Positions 7,372 through 16,187 of a DNA stretch of 64,000 bases are shown here, one piece after another; position 1 is the first letter of the stretch; each line of letters opens with the position of its first letter. Position numbers and translations under genes: made by a program. The DNA comes from Microcoleus vaginatus_C (GTDB taxonomy: Bacteria; Cyanobacteriota; Cyanobacteriia; Cyanobacteriales; Microcoleaceae), in assembly GCA_040004035.1 (NCBI GenBank), contig JAMPLN010000003.1; one strand, 5' to 3'. The notes beneath the pieces were generated by a model that had not been told where the DNA came from, searched no databases, and worked only from the letters and a program-made list of their open reading frames with translations.

Positions 7372-7770
7372 TTAGACTCTACGCCGCTTGGGAGGGCGAC
7401 AGCCGTTGTGAGGAATTGGGGTAACATCTCTAATCAGGGTGATTTCCAGTCCCGCCCCTTGCAGCGCCCGGATTGCAGTTTCTCTACCTGCTCCAGGCCC
7501 GCTCACCATTACTTCTATTTGGCGCATTCCTTGGTCGTTGGCTCTGCGGGCAGCACTTTCTGCTGCTGTTTGAGCTGCAAAGGGAGTTCCCTTCTTAGCT
7601 CCTTTAAAACCGCTGGAACCTGCAGATGCCCAGGATATCACTTCGCCGTTGAGGTCGGTAATAGTTACAATCGTGTTGTTAAAGGTAGACTGGATGTAGC
7701 CTACCCCATTGGGTACATTCCGTTTCTGCTTTTTTGCACCAGATTTCTTGCCTGTTTGTTGTCGCGCCAT
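7372..7770 (-). CDS. rpsK: 30S ribosomal protein S11
   Basis: S11 is on the 30S platform by the E site and the anti-Shine-Dalgarno helix. The 132-residue protein has the basic N-terminus MARQQTGKKSGAKKQKRNV, then GVGYIQSTFNNTIVTITD and the highly conserved end DVTPIPHNGCRPPKRRRV. It lies between rpsM and rpoA as in most bacteria. AAAATCT heptamers separate it from rpoA. Confidence 0.97.
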   Translation of the reverse strand: MARQQTGKKSGAKKQKRNVPNGVGYIQSTFNNTIVTITDLNGEVISWASAGSSGFKGAKKGTPFAAQTAAESAARRANDQGMRQIEVMVSGPGAGRETAIRALQGAGLEITLIRDVTPIPHNGCRPPKRRRV

Positions 7771-7854
7771 ATTAGTCTCTTTAACGTTTCTCTCAACTAA
7801 TGTTCCGAAGCGCTAGGAGCCAGCAGCCCCCAGCGTATTTTTCCCAAAAAGATG

Positions 7855-8238
7855 TTACTTCTTGGAAGGTGCCTTTTTCTTGCCCGCAACTGTTCGGCGG
7901 ACGCCACGACGGGTTCTGGCGTTGGTACGGGTTCGTTGTCCCCGCACCGGCAGACCCAAACGGTGACGCCGACCGCGATAAGTTCCGATGTCCATCAGGC
8001 GCTTGATGTTCATTGACTCCCAGCGCCGGAGGTCTCCTTCGATTTGGTATGTTGTTTCTACATGAGTCCGCAGAGCAGTCACGTCGGCCTCTGTTAAATC
8101 CTTGACGCGAGTGTCAGGATTTACGCCTGTTGCAGCGATAATTTGTTGGGCTCTCGACAAGCCTATTCCGTAAATGTATGTCAGACCTATTTCGACGCGC
8201 TTATCGCGTGGAAGGTCTACCCCGGCAATCCGTGCCAC
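7855..8238 (-). CDS. rpsM: 30S ribosomal protein S13
   Basis: S13 in the 30S head makes bridge B1 contacts with L5 and touches the P-site tRNA through its C-terminal tail. The 127-residue protein begins MARIAGVDLPRDKRVEIGLT, has YIYGIGLSRAQQI, and ends with RGQRTRTNARTRRG plus a lysine-rich tail. It follows rpmJ by 83 bp. Confidence 0.97.
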   Translation of the reverse strand: MARIAGVDLPRDKRVEIGLTYIYGIGLSRAQQIIAATGVNPDTRVKDLTEADVTALRTHVETTYQIEGDLRRWESMNIKRLMDIGTYRGRRHRLGLPVRGQRTRTNARTRRGVRRTVAGKKKAPSKK

Positions 8239-8321
8239 ACTTTTTGTCTCCCTAGTTTTCCTGTTTGGCTACAATGTTCAATTAGGATGCACCTGCGTGC
8301 ATTGCCCAATCTTCCTTTTTT

Positions 8322-8435
8322 CTAACCTTGGCGCTGTTTGTGTTTCGGGTTAGTGCATATCACCATCACTCGACCGCGACGGCGGATGACGCGACATTTT
8401 TCACAAATTTTTTTGACAGATGCTCGAACTTTCAT
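8322..8435 (-). CDS. rpmJ: 50S ribosomal protein L36
   Basis: A 37-residue protein starting MKVRASVKKICEKC and ending PKHKQRQG. The zinc ligands C11, C14, C27 and H32 are all present, so this is the zinc-binding form. It sits between infA and rpsM, the conserved place. L36 stabilises domains of 23S rRNA. Confidence 0.95.
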   Translation of the reverse strand: MKVRASVKKICEKCRVIRRRGRVMVICTNPKHKQRQG

Positions 8436-8457
8436 CTTTCTTCCTGCCTGGAGAACC

Positions 8458-8539
8458 CCGCTCTACCGGAGAGCAGGCACGCTGGGACTGCCCGTAGAGC
8501 GGTGGGAGGAGAGGCTGGGCAAGGTGTAGGCCTCTCCTC
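8458..8539. repeat. Two consecutive perfect hairpins upstream of rpmJ
   Basis: CCGCTCTAC (8458-8466) pairs with GTAGAGCGG (8494-8502), and GAGGAGAGGC (8506-8515) pairs with GCCTCTCCTC (8530-8539). Neither is followed by a T-run on either strand, so they are not typical terminators. The 369-bp infA-rpmJ gap (8436-8804) holds no other feature I can support. On the minus-strand message they would lie in the rpmJ leader. Confidence 0.55.
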
Positions 8540-8804
8540 GATTAAATTGTATAAAGTGCGGGTTGTTTCATGAAGGAGCCCGCTTGCACCCACTCCCATT
8601 GCTGGGGTAAAGTTCGCTTGCACAAAAATATTGGCGAGCGATACTTTTACGGTGTAACAATGACTTAACCCGGTACACCGGTGGGTTGTTGACGCCCTTC
8701 TCGGCAACACTACAAACGTAGCATTATAGCATAATTTTGAAGCTTTTTACCAAATTCTCTCTAAATTAAACTTACAATTAGTTTTTAGAAAGTTTTATCT
8801 AAGC

Positions 8805-9029
8805 CTATTTTTTCCGAAGGCGATAAGTAATCCTGCCTTTGGTCAAGTCGTAGGGAGTCAATTCGACTTTGACGCGATCGCCAGGCAGAATTTTGATGTA
8901 GTTGCGGCGGATCTTGCCGGAAATGTGAGCTAGCACGTTAAACCCATTATCTAGGTCAACGCGAAACATCGCATTGGGCAGGGATTCCGTCACTGTCCCT
9001 TCCATTTCAATTAAATCTTGCTTAGACAA
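8805..9029 (-). CDS. infA: Translation initiation factor IF-1
   Basis: IF-1 is a single OB-fold protein that binds the A site of 30S during initiation. The 74-residue protein has the family pattern: [24 protein letters not shown], then [14 protein letters not shown] [17 protein letters not shown], and [20 protein letters not shown]. It lies between adk and rpmJ. The 293-bp gap before it contains a CTTTACT/AGTAAAG palindrome at about 9182-9197 and nothing else clear. Confidence 0.97.
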
Positions 9030-9322
9030 TTTGGTATTTACCTCAACTCTACATTTGATTAACTAGGAGTGTCCCGGCGTTGGTCTCAAAACCTATTTAC
9101 TGGTAGGAGTCAAACGGGAACGGGGGGCAATAATTAGGGCGACTCGCTCGACTTCTTGACTCAACCAACCAATTGTTTTAGCTTTACTTGAGTAAAGTTG
9201 TGGCAATTAGTATCGAGTTCAATCCGGTCTCTAGCAACCCTCACAAAACCTGATAGCACAAAAAGCTCCTAGTTAACATATCTTAGCAAAAGCTGGTGAG
9301 TAACAAGCCGTATTGAGAGGGT

Positions 9323-9907
9323 TCAAGAGTCGATCGAGAGAGATTGTTGCAGTTCGGCGGTGATTAATTCCATGTCGCGATCGCCATCAACCGCAACTAA
9401 CTGTTGGCGGGCGCTGTAAAACTCAATCAAAGGCTCAGTTTGCTCGCGATAAACTTGCAACCTGCGGCGGATCGTCTCCTCATTGTCATCGAGGCGGCCC
9501 CGCGACAGCAGGCGAGCCACCAAAATGTTGTCAGGTACCTCCAAATTGACAGCTCTGAGATCGCAGTCCTTACCAGACGTACTTCCGCCAGCACCGCTAA
9601 CATCACAAAGCAGTTTGTCAAAAAACGCTGCCTGTGCCACAGTGCGGGGAAAGCCGTCCAGAATCCAACCAGCACTAGCATCTGGTTGATTCATGCGTTC
9701 TTGCACGATATCCATCAATAACTCGTCGGGAACCAACTCACCAGCATCCATGTAGGCTTTCGCCTTTAGACCCAAGGCAGTTTTGGCAACCACGCAGGCG
9801 CGCAGGATATCGCCCGTAGAAATGTGGGGTATTTTCCAGTGAGCGGCTAAGATCTGAGCCTGAGTTCCTTTTCCCGCCCCTGGAGGCCCCATAAAAATCA
9901 ATTTCAT
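9323..9907 (-). CDS. adk: Adenylate kinase
   Basis: Adenylate kinase interconverts ATP + AMP and 2 ADP. The P-loop GPPGAGKGTQA is at residues 7-17. HISTGDILR, which binds AMP, and WILDGFPRT follow. It is a short-lid form of 194 residues without the long zinc lid, as in other cyanobacteria. It lies 5 bp downstream of the secY stop, the classic secY-adk arrangement, so co-translation is likely. Confidence 0.97.
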   Translation of the reverse strand: MKLIFMGPPGAGKGTQAQILAAHWKIPHISTGDILRACVVAKTALGLKAKAYMDAGELVPDELLMDIVQERMNQPDASAGWILDGFPRTVAQAAFFDKLLCDVSGAGGSTSGKDCDLRAVNLEVPDNILVARLLSRGRLDDNEETIRRRLQVYREQTEPLIEFYSARQQLVAVDGDRDMELITAELQQSLSIDS

Positions 9908-9912
9908 TGCGA

Positions 9913-11217
9913 TTACTTCACCATTCCTTCATATCGCTGGGAGATGACGTAAGTTTGAATTTGCTTAGCAGTTTCGATCGCCACACCTACTAGAATCAGT
10001 AGGGAAGTTGCGCCAAAACCTCTAAAAGTTTGCACGCCGATCGCGCTTTCTACAGCAGTTGGTACAATAGCCACCAGACCTAGAAAAATCGCTCCCAAGA
10101 AAGTCAAACGGTTCAAAACCTTCTCCACATAATCACTCGTTTTCTGACCCGGACGAATTCCAGGAATGCTAGCGCCCATTTTCTTCAAGTTCTGAGACAT
10201 ATCTACGGGGTTGACAATCAACGAAGCGTAGAAATAGCTGAAGAACAGAATCAAAGTTAGATAAAACAGCGCGTAAGCCCAAGGTGTTGGGCCGTTTGGA
10301 CTCAAAACATTAGCAACTTGAACCAAAAACGGGTTATTGAGAGACTGAGCGAGGAAAGAAGGCACAATCAAAACCGAAGATGCAAAAATAATCGGCATCA
10401 CTCCGCCTTGATTCAAGCGCAGGGGCAGATAGCTCCGGCTCTCCCGATAAACTTTGCGGCCGACTTGACGACGAGCCGAAATAATCGGAATGCGGCGAGT
10501 ACCTTCCTGAACAAAAACAATCCCGACAATCGTCACCAAAAAGACCAGCAGCAGAACGACTACACGGCCGACAACTTGCGTGTCGCCACTTTGAGCCAAT
10601 TCAAAAGTTTGTCCCAAAGAGCGCGGCAATACCGACACAATGTTGATAAAAATCAGTAGCGACGCTCCGTTCCCGATACCTCGTTCCGTCACCACTTCCG
10701 ATATCCACATTACAAACATTGAGCCGGCCGTCAGAGCCAAAGCAGTTTGTGCTATGAATAAAGGCGATGGAGATTGAGCAAAAGGGCTGACCCAAATCCC
10801 AATGCCAATACTTTGCAGAATTGCCCAGCCCAAAGAAACGTAGCGAGTAATTTGAGAAATCTTGCGCCGCCCTGCTTCTCCTTCATTTTTCTGCAAGTCT
10901 TCTAAGCTTGGCAGAGCCGCAGTTAGAAGTTGCACAATAATTGAAGCATTAATGTAGGGCAAAATCCCCAACGCGAAAATCCCCAAAGCTGACAAGCCAC
11001 CTCCTGAGAACAAGTCCAGAAAGCCAATTAAAGGGCTGTTTTGGACGTTTTGGGCAAAGGCGACTCGATCGATGCCGGGGACTGGCAAGTGGACACCCAG
11101 GCGTACTAAAATCAGTAAGCCAATGGTTACGAGGATGCGACCTCGCAAACCAGCAGCTTGAGCCATCTGCATGAACGTCTCTTGTGCAGTTGGCGCTTTT
11201 TCTCTACTAACGTCCAT
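9913..11217 (-). CDS. secY: Protein translocase subunit SecY
   Basis: SecY is the channel subunit of the Sec translocon in cytoplasmic and thylakoid membranes. The 434-residue protein has about ten hydrophobic helices. Conserved elements are the plug region FLDLFSGGGLSALGIFALGI, PYINASIIVQLL, ISEVVTERGIGNG and IRPGQKTSDYV. It follows rplO and precedes adk, the standard spc-operon order. The 102-bp gap before it contains GATTTTAGATTTGG-type repeats. Confidence 0.97.
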   Translation of the reverse strand: MDVSREKAPTAQETFMQMAQAAGLRGRILVTIGLLILVRLGVHLPVPGIDRVAFAQNVQNSPLIGFLDLFSGGGLSALGIFALGILPYINASIIVQLLTAALPSLEDLQKNEGEAGRRKISQITRYVSLGWAILQSIGIGIWVSPFAQSPSPLFIAQTALALTAGSMFVMWISEVVTERGIGNGASLLIFINIVSVLPRSLGQTFELAQSGDTQVVGRVVVLLLVFLVTIVGIVFVQEGTRRIPIISARRQVGRKVYRESRSYLPLRLNQGGVMPIIFASSVLIVPSFLAQSLNNPFLVQVANVLSPNGPTPWAYALFYLTLILFFSYFYASLIVNPVDMSQNLKKMGASIPGIRPGQKTSDYVEKVLNRLTFLGAIFLGLVAIVPTAVESAIGVQTFRGFGATSLLILVGVAIETAKQIQTYVISQRYEGMVK

Positions 11218-11319
11218 AGTTACGATTTTGGATTTTAGATTTGGGATTTTCGACTAAATCATTTTCTGATAGCAAGCTTGAGGATTTGAGATTTGGACAG
11301 ACTCTCAAACCTCAAATCT

Positions 11320-11766
11320 TCACGCAACTAATTCGCAACTTCCGCCTGCAGCTTCAATTTTGGCGCGAGCACCTGCGGTAAAAGCCGAGGCGCGCACTTG
11401 CAAAGGTACATTCAGTTCACCATCTCCTAAGATTTTCAGCGGCCCGTTGTCAGTATTGACAATTTTCGCTTGCATCAAAGAGGTGAGAGTAACTTCTGTG
11501 TTTGCTGGCAGCGATGCTAATTTACTTACATTAATGGTAGTGTACTCTTTCCGGTTCACTAGAGGGAAGCTTTTCAACTTGGGGAGACGGCGGTAGAGAG
11601 GATTTTGACCTCCTTCAAAACCGGGTCTGGTGCCGCTACCGGCTCTAGATTTTTGACCGCGCATCCCTTTGCCGGAGCTCGCGCCTTGACCGGCAGAAAT
11701 ACCTCTGCCCAAGCGTCGGGGGCGCTTTTGGGAGCCTGCTTTGGGTCGGGCGTCTTGCAATCTCAT
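11320..11766 (-). CDS. rplO: 50S ribosomal protein L15
   Basis: L15 binds 23S rRNA late in assembly. From ATG 11766 it is 148 residues, starting MRLQDARPKAGSQKRPRRLGRG with the Gly-rich GRGISAGQGASSGKGMRGQK. The open frame extends 38 codons further upstream, but that part is read from a GGTAATT heptamer array and lacks similarity to L15, so the shorter start is preferred. Confidence 0.95.
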   Translation of the reverse strand: MRLQDARPKAGSQKRPRRLGRGISAGQGASSGKGMRGQKSRAGSGTRPGFEGGQNPLYRRLPKLKSFPLVNRKEYTTINVSKLASLPANTEVTLTSLMQAKIVNTDNGPLKILGDGELNVPLQVRASAFTAGARAKIEAAGGSCELVA

Positions 11767-11771
11767 AGTTT

Positions 11772-11795
11772 TAGTAATTGGTAATTGGTAATTGG
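11772..11795. repeat. GGTAATT heptamer array upstream of rplO
   Basis: About three tandem copies immediately upstream of the rplO ATG. On the opposite reading they create a spurious in-frame N-terminal extension of L15. Confidence 0.75.
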
Positions 11796-11912
11796 TATTT
11801 AGAGAGAGGGTACGCAGTAGTTTTGAGTGCGTGAGTTTTAAGTTGCGGATTTTTTTATTTTCACCGCAAGCACTTAACACTCAAAACTTACAGTTTCCCA
11901 TTCTCGCGTGCC

Positions 11913-12458
11913 CTAACCGTAGAGATTTTCTACTGGAATTCCGCGCTCTTGAGCAACTTCGGACAAGGTGCGGAGGGTGGAGAGGGCATTGACTGCGGCT
12001 CGGGCGTTGTTTAAGGGATTTCCAGAACCTAGCTGTTTGGCTAAGATGTTGCGGACTCCTGCTAGTTCGAGAACAGTTCGCACTGCTCCCCCTGCAATTA
12101 CCCCGGTTCCCGGAGCGGCCGGCCGCATCATGACTTTAGCTCCGCCACCGTCACCGTTGATGGGGTGAGGGATGGAGTTAGATTTGGTGAGGGGGACTTC
12201 AATTAGGTGCTTTTTGCCGTCAGCGACGCCTTTTTTAACGGCACCGATTACGTCGCTAGCTTTGCCGACTCCTACTCCAACTTGACCGCGTTCGTTGCCG
12301 ATAATGACTATGGCGCGGAAGCTAAGTTTTTTACCACCTTTGACTACTTTAGTAACGCGCCGGATCTGAACGACCCGTTCTTGCCATTCGGATTCTTTTT
12401 CGCGTGCTTTGTTACTGCTGCTTTTTTTCTTGTTGCGCTGTTCTTTTTGTTCTGCCAT
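11913..12458 (-). CDS. rpsE: 30S ribosomal protein S5
   Basis: S5 sits at the mRNA entry side of 30S with S3 and S4 and affects decoding fidelity. The 181-residue protein has a Lys-rich N-terminus, then WQERVVQIRRVTKVVKGGKK, FRAIVIIGNERGQVGVGVGKA and VMMRPAAPGTGVIAGGAVR. The N-terminal ~25 residues (many Lys, Asn and Ser) are a low-complexity extension. It lies between rplR and rplO. Confidence 0.97.
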   Translation of the reverse strand: MAEQKEQRNKKKSSSNKAREKESEWQERVVQIRRVTKVVKGGKKLSFRAIVIIGNERGQVGVGVGKASDVIGAVKKGVADGKKHLIEVPLTKSNSIPHPINGDGGGAKVMMRPAAPGTGVIAGGAVRTVLELAGVRNILAKQLGSGNPLNNARAAVNALSTLRTLSEVAQERGIPVENLYG

Positions 12459-12620
12459 AGTTTTGTCCTGTGGGAATTAGTAATTGGTGAAAGGCGATCG
12501 GCAATTGGTAATTGTTTGAGTAAAAAGTAAAAATAGAAGAAATCTGGATTTTGCCTTTTCACTTTCAACTTTTGACTTTTTACTTTTTAATTACTCATTA
12601 CCCGCTACCCATTACCCCCT

Positions 12621-12983
12621 CTAGAAGTCTAACCCCGCTTCGCGAGCTGCTTCTGCGAGGGCTTTGACACGACCGTGATAGAGGTTGCCCCCCCGATCGA
12701 ATACGACTTTGACTATGCCAGCGCTGGAACAGCGTTTGGCAATCAACTGACCGACTTGCACGCTCGCGGAGCAGTTGCCGCCAGAACTGAGAGTTGACTT
12801 CAATTCGGGATCGAGGGTTGACGCGGCGGCCAAAGTGTGCTGGGCGGTATCGTCGATTACTTGAGCGTAGATGTGCTGCTCTGAGCGAAATACCGCTAGT
12901 CTGGGACGTTCGGCGGTGCCGAACACCTTGCGCCGAACACGGCGGTGTCTGCGCTGGACTGATTCTTTGCGAGTAAGCTTCAT
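12621..12983 (-). CDS. rplR: 50S ribosomal protein L18
   Basis: L18 binds 5S rRNA with L5. The 120-residue protein has RRHRRVRRKVFGTAERPRLAV near the start, then FRSEQHIYAQVIDD and the C-terminal VKVVFDRGGNLYHGRVKALA. It starts two bases after the rplF stop, so the two are probably translated together. Confidence 0.97.
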   Translation of the reverse strand: MKLTRKESVQRRHRRVRRKVFGTAERPRLAVFRSEQHIYAQVIDDTAQHTLAAASTLDPELKSTLSSGGNCSASVQVGQLIAKRCSSAGIVKVVFDRGGNLYHGRVKALAEAAREAGLDF

Positions 12984-12985
12984 TG

Positions 12986-13534
12986 TTACTTCTTACCTGT
13001 TTTGCCTGTTTTACCAGCTTTGCGCCGGACGACTTCGCCGCTGTAGCGAATGCCTTTGCCTTTGTAGACTTCGGGCGGACGCACTGCGCGGATGCGGGCT
13101 GCTGTATTGCCTACGAGTTCTTTGTCAATGCCGGAGACAATGACGTTGGTGTTACCTTCAACTGCCATTGTGATGCCTTCTGGAGGGGGCATTTCCACGG
13201 GTTTGCTGTAACCGACGTTTAAAATCAGGTTCCGTCCTTGAACCTGTGCCCGATAACCTGTGCCGATAATTTCGAGACGCCGCTGAAAACCTTGGGATAC
13301 ACCTTCGACCATGTTGGCAACTAGGGTGCGGCACAAGCCGTGCAGTTGTCTGGCGACGCGAGATTCGTCTCGGCGGGTAACGAGTAAAGTCTCGCCTTCA
13401 ATTCCCATGAGGATTTCGGCTGGGATTACTCGGGAAAGTTCACCTTTAGGACCTTTGACGGCTACTTTTTGACCGTCTAGGGTGATGGTGACTTTATTGG
13501 GAATGCTAATCGGACGCTTGCCAATTCGCGACAT
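12986..13534 (-). CDS. rplF: 50S ribosomal protein L6
   Basis: L6 lies near the factor-binding site of 50S. The 182-residue protein starts MSRIGKRPISIPNKV, has VKGPKGELSR and LVANMVEGVSQGFQRRLEI, and ends with PPEVYKGKGIRYSGEVVRRK, the L6 signature. The order rpsH-rplF-rplR is conserved. A 122-bp gap of ACTAATG heptamers separates it from rpsH. Confidence 0.97.
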   Translation of the reverse strand: MSRIGKRPISIPNKVTITLDGQKVAVKGPKGELSRVIPAEILMGIEGETLLVTRRDESRVARQLHGLCRTLVANMVEGVSQGFQRRLEIIGTGYRAQVQGRNLILNVGYSKPVEMPPPEGITMAVEGNTNVIVSGIDKELVGNTAARIRAVRPPEVYKGKGIRYSGEVVRRKAGKTGKTGKK

Positions 13535-13631
13535 AGTTTTTTGTCCTTTGTTTTTAGTTATTAGTCCTTGATTATTAGTGCTTAGTTATTAGTCCTTAGT
13601 GATTGATTTTTGAGTCTGTTGCCAACGACCA

Positions 13632-13655
13632 GTGACTAATGACTAATGACTAATG
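13632..13655. repeat. ACTAATG heptamer array between rpsH and rplF
   Basis: Three or more tandem copies end one base before the rpsH stop codon. The same heptamer occurs beside truA. Confidence 0.75.
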
Positions 13656-13656
13656 A

Positions 13657-14058
13657 CTACCAAACATAACAAAGCACTTCACCGCCCAAACCTTGGCGTC
13701 GAGCTTCTCTATCCGTCATAATGCCGCTGGAGGTAGAAATAATGGCTATGCCAATTCCGCCTAATACTCTGGGCAATTCTTTACGGTTCGAGTAAACGCG
13801 CAGTCCTGGTTTGCTGACTCGCTTCAGTGCCGTGATAATGGGCTTGCGAGTTTTACCTTTGTACTTTAGAGAAAGCACTAAATGTCGCTTGACCCCTTCT
13901 TCTGCTTCTTCAAATTCGCCGATGAAGCCTTCACTTTTGAGGACTTGGGCGATGCTGCGGGTCATTTTTGTAGCTGGAATTTGCGTTGTTTGGTGGCGCG
14001 CCATGCAAGAATTGCGAATGCGCGTCAACATATCTGCTATGGTATCGTTAGCTGCCAT
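13657..14058 (-). CDS. rpsH: 30S ribosomal protein S8
   Basis: S8 binds the central domain of 16S rRNA. The 133-residue protein has NDTIADMLTRIRNSCMARH, ATKMTRSIAQVLKSEGFI and the C-terminal signature GIAIISTSSGIMTDREAR with the final VLCYVW. It follows rplE directly; no rpsN lies between them, as expected in cyanobacteria. Confidence 0.97.
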   Translation of the reverse strand: MAANDTIADMLTRIRNSCMARHQTTQIPATKMTRSIAQVLKSEGFIGEFEEAEEGVKRHLVLSLKYKGKTRKPIITALKRVSKPGLRVYSNRKELPRVLGGIGIAIISTSSGIMTDREARRQGLGGEVLCYVW

Positions 14059-14080
14059 CTTTTGCTTCTTACTCTAGTGC

Positions 14081-14626
14081 TTAGTTGTCCCGGAACGGCA
14101 TTCCCATTTCTTTAAGCAAGGCGCGTCCTTCTTCGTCGGTGTTTGCTGTGGTGATAATTGAAATGTCCATGCCTCGAATTTGATCGATGCGGTCATATTC
14201 TATTTCTGGAAAAATTAGCTGTTCTCTCAGACCCAAGCTGTAGTTGCCGCGCCCGTCGAAGCTTTTGGGGCTGATGCCGCGGAAGTCGCGGATTCGGGGG
14301 AGTGCAAGGTTGATCAGCCGATCGAGAAAATCGTACATCCGATCGCCGCGCAGCGTCACCATAACACCGACGGGTACTCCTTTGCGGATTTTGAAGCCTG
14401 CGATCGCTTTTTTCGCCCGCGTCACCACTGGTTTTTGCCCGGTGATGATGCCAATTTCGTTGATGGACGAATCGAGTGCCTTGGCGTTTTGAGATGCTTC
14501 TCCCAAACCGCGGTTCACTGTGACTTTGACGAGTTTGGGAACCTGATGGATATTAGTATATTTAAACTGATCCATCAGTGTGGGAACGATTTTTCCTTGA
14601 TAAAGAACCTTGAGTTTGTCCGGCAT
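14081..14626 (-). CDS. rplE: 50S ribosomal protein L5
   Basis: L5 carries 5S rRNA and contacts the P-site tRNA and S13. The 181-residue protein shows VTVNRGLGEA, ITGQKPVVTRAKKAIAGFK and the LRGDRMYDFLDRLINLALPR and DFRGISPKSFDGRGNYSLG blocks. It lies 22 bp upstream of rpsH. Confidence 0.97.
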   Translation of the reverse strand: MPDKLKVLYQGKIVPTLMDQFKYTNIHQVPKLVKVTVNRGLGEASQNAKALDSSINEIGIITGQKPVVTRAKKAIAGFKIRKGVPVGVMVTLRGDRMYDFLDRLINLALPRIRDFRGISPKSFDGRGNYSLGLREQLIFPEIEYDRIDQIRGMDISIITTANTDEEGRALLKEMGMPFRDN

Positions 14627-14768
14627 AGTTTTTGTGTTTCGTTAACTGTCCCTGGGCTTGGTCAGGGAATTTGTCGATTGTCCGTCCCACCGATGTTAGC
14701 TGTTAGTTATGAGTTTAAGAGTCACTTGTCAGAAGGCGGACTAATGACCGATGACTGATAACAACTCA

Positions 14769-15131
14769 CTATTGATCGATGATTTCTCCAGTTTTTTTGA
14801 GCTGTCGCAGTTTCCGACCGTCTTCGCTAAATGTATAGCAAACGCGGCTAGCTATTTTTTCTTTTTCGGAATAGTGCATGACATTTGAGCTGTGAATGGG
14901 AGCCTCAAACGTGAGTATTTTCCCGGACTCTCCCTCTTGCTGGGGCTTGACGTGCTTTGTTCTGATGTTTACACCTTTAACAATTACTTTGCTGACTTTA
15001 GGATATGTCTTTAAGATTTCTCCGACTTTTCCTTTCTCTTTGCCAGTAATTATTTGCACGGTGTCGCCTGCTTTGACGTGCATTCTGTAGCGCTGCGGTT
15101 CGCTAGTTGGTTTACCCTTTTTTCCGTACAT
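14769..15131 (-). CDS. rplX: 50S ribosomal protein L24
   Basis: L24 initiates 50S assembly and sits at the exit tunnel rim. The KOW motif is seen as VKAGDTVQIITGKEKGKVGEI followed by VIVKGVNIRTKHVKPQQEGE. It is 120 residues long. It starts one base after the rplN stop, suggesting coupling. Confidence 0.97.
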   Translation of the reverse strand: MYGKKGKPTSEPQRYRMHVKAGDTVQIITGKEKGKVGEILKTYPKVSKVIVKGVNIRTKHVKPQQEGESGKILTFEAPIHSSNVMHYSEKEKIASRVCYTFSEDGRKLRQLKKTGEIIDQ

Positions 15132-15132
15132 T

Positions 15133-15501
15133 TTAAAGTACCTCCGGGGCTAAGGAAACGATTTTAGTAAAGTTTTTGTCGCGCAATTCGCGGGCGACGG
15201 GACCGAAGACGCGAGTGCCTTTGGGGTTGCCGTCTACGTTGATAATAACGGCGGCGTTATCGTCAAAACGAATGCTCATGCCACTGTCGCGACGCAGACC
15301 TTTGCGGGTTCTGACAATGACTGCCCGAACGACATCTGATTTTTTGACGGCCATATTGGGGATGGCGTCTTTGACGACGGCAATGATGACATCGCCGACT
15401 CCGCCGTAGCGACGGTTGCCGCCTCCCAATACGCGGATGCACATCAGTTTGCGGGCTCCGCTATTGTCGGCGACATTGAGGTATGTCTGGGGTTGAATCA
15501 T
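15133..15501 (-). CDS. rplN: 50S ribosomal protein L14
   Basis: L14 is at the subunit interface and makes bridge contacts with 16S rRNA. The 122-residue protein is the standard length, with MIQPQTYLNVADNSGARKLM, RYGGVGDVIIAVVKDA and the C-terminal GTRVFGPVARELR. A gap of TGTTGAC/TGTTAAC heptamer-like repeats separates it from rpsQ. Confidence 0.97.
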   Translation of the reverse strand: MIQPQTYLNVADNSGARKLMCIRVLGGGNRRYGGVGDVIIAVVKDAIPNMAVKKSDVVRAVIVRTRKGLRRDSGMSIRFDDNAAVIINVDGNPKGTRVFGPVARELRDKNFTKIVSLAPEVL

Positions 15502-15609
15502 GGTGATTGTTGAGTGTTAACTGTTGACTGTTAACTGTTGACTGTTGACTTTTGACTGCTAGTTGATTGTTAATTTTCGATCGGGAGATCGCGATGTGGC
15601 AATTAACTG

Positions 15610-15858
15610 TTAGCCGTTTTTTGTCCCAAAAATCTCAGCAACCGTCCAGCGTTTGGTTTTGCTCAGGGGGCGAGTTTCAGTGATGCGAACGCGATCGCCC
15701 GATTTGCACTGATTTTCTTCGTCATGAGCTTTGTAGCGCTTGGTGCGGACTACGATTTTGCCGTATTTGGTGTGGGAGGAGCGGTTTTCGATTGCTACCA
15801 CGACGGTTTTATCCATCTTGTCGCTGACTACTACGCCAACTCGTTCTTTAATTGCCAT
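15610..15858 (-). CDS. rpsQ: 30S ribosomal protein S17
   Basis: S17 is an OB-fold primary 16S rRNA binder. The 82-residue protein has the signature GVVVSDKMDKTVVVAIE, then KRYKAHDEENQCKSGDRVRITETRPLSKTKRW in family order. It follows rpmC by 38 bp. Confidence 0.97.
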   Translation of the reverse strand: MAIKERVGVVVSDKMDKTVVVAIENRSSHTKYGKIVVRTKRYKAHDEENQCKSGDRVRITETRPLSKTKRWTVAEIFGTKNG

Positions 15859-15896
15859 AGCTACCTATTTTTGTTGTGCAATTGACTTTTTTTTAG

Positions 15897-16187
15897 CTAC
15901 TGTGCGATCGTCGGCTCGGCTGCTGCGGTTGCAGCAGGCTGTGCTACCTGTTTAGATGCGGCTAATTTTTCGGCAGCTTCTTTCTCAGCAACGATTTGGC
16001 GCTCGCGTTCAACTGTCATCAATTGAGCTAGCCGGTGTTTGGCGTGCTTGAACAGGTGAGGCTTTTCCATGCGGCCGGTAGCTTGCTGGAGCCGCAATTC
16101 CATTAGTTGGCGCTTGACGGCTAAAATTTGCTCTGCTACAGCAGCATCGCTTAATTCTCTAGCTTCTTTAATCTTGGTCAAAGACAT
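15897..16187 (-). CDS. rpmC: 50S ribosomal protein L29 with C-terminal extension
   Basis: L29 lies at the exit tunnel and forms part of the docking site for SRP and trigger factor. Residues 1-70 are typical (KIKEARELSD, AVKRQLMELRLQQATGR, HRLAQLMTVERERQI). The last ~25 residues are Ala/Gln-rich (QVAQPAATAAAEPTIAQ), longer than usual for this small protein. Neighbours rplP and rpsQ confirm the assignment. Confidence 0.95.
   Translation of the reverse strand: MSLTKIKEARELSDAAVAEQILAVKRQLMELRLQQATGRMEKPHLFKHAKHRLAQLMTVERERQIVAEKEAAEKLAASKQVAQPAATAAAEPTIAQ

Noticed and set aside
8432..8710. 92-codon minus-strand ORF between infA and rpmJ
   Set aside because: It overlaps the rpmJ start and the two hairpins; composition is not protein-like and no family resembles it.
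9182..9197. CTTTACTTGAGTAAAG palindrome as terminator or operator
   Set aside because: Short, no T-run and no matching copy; mentioned only as a palindrome in the infA-adk gap.
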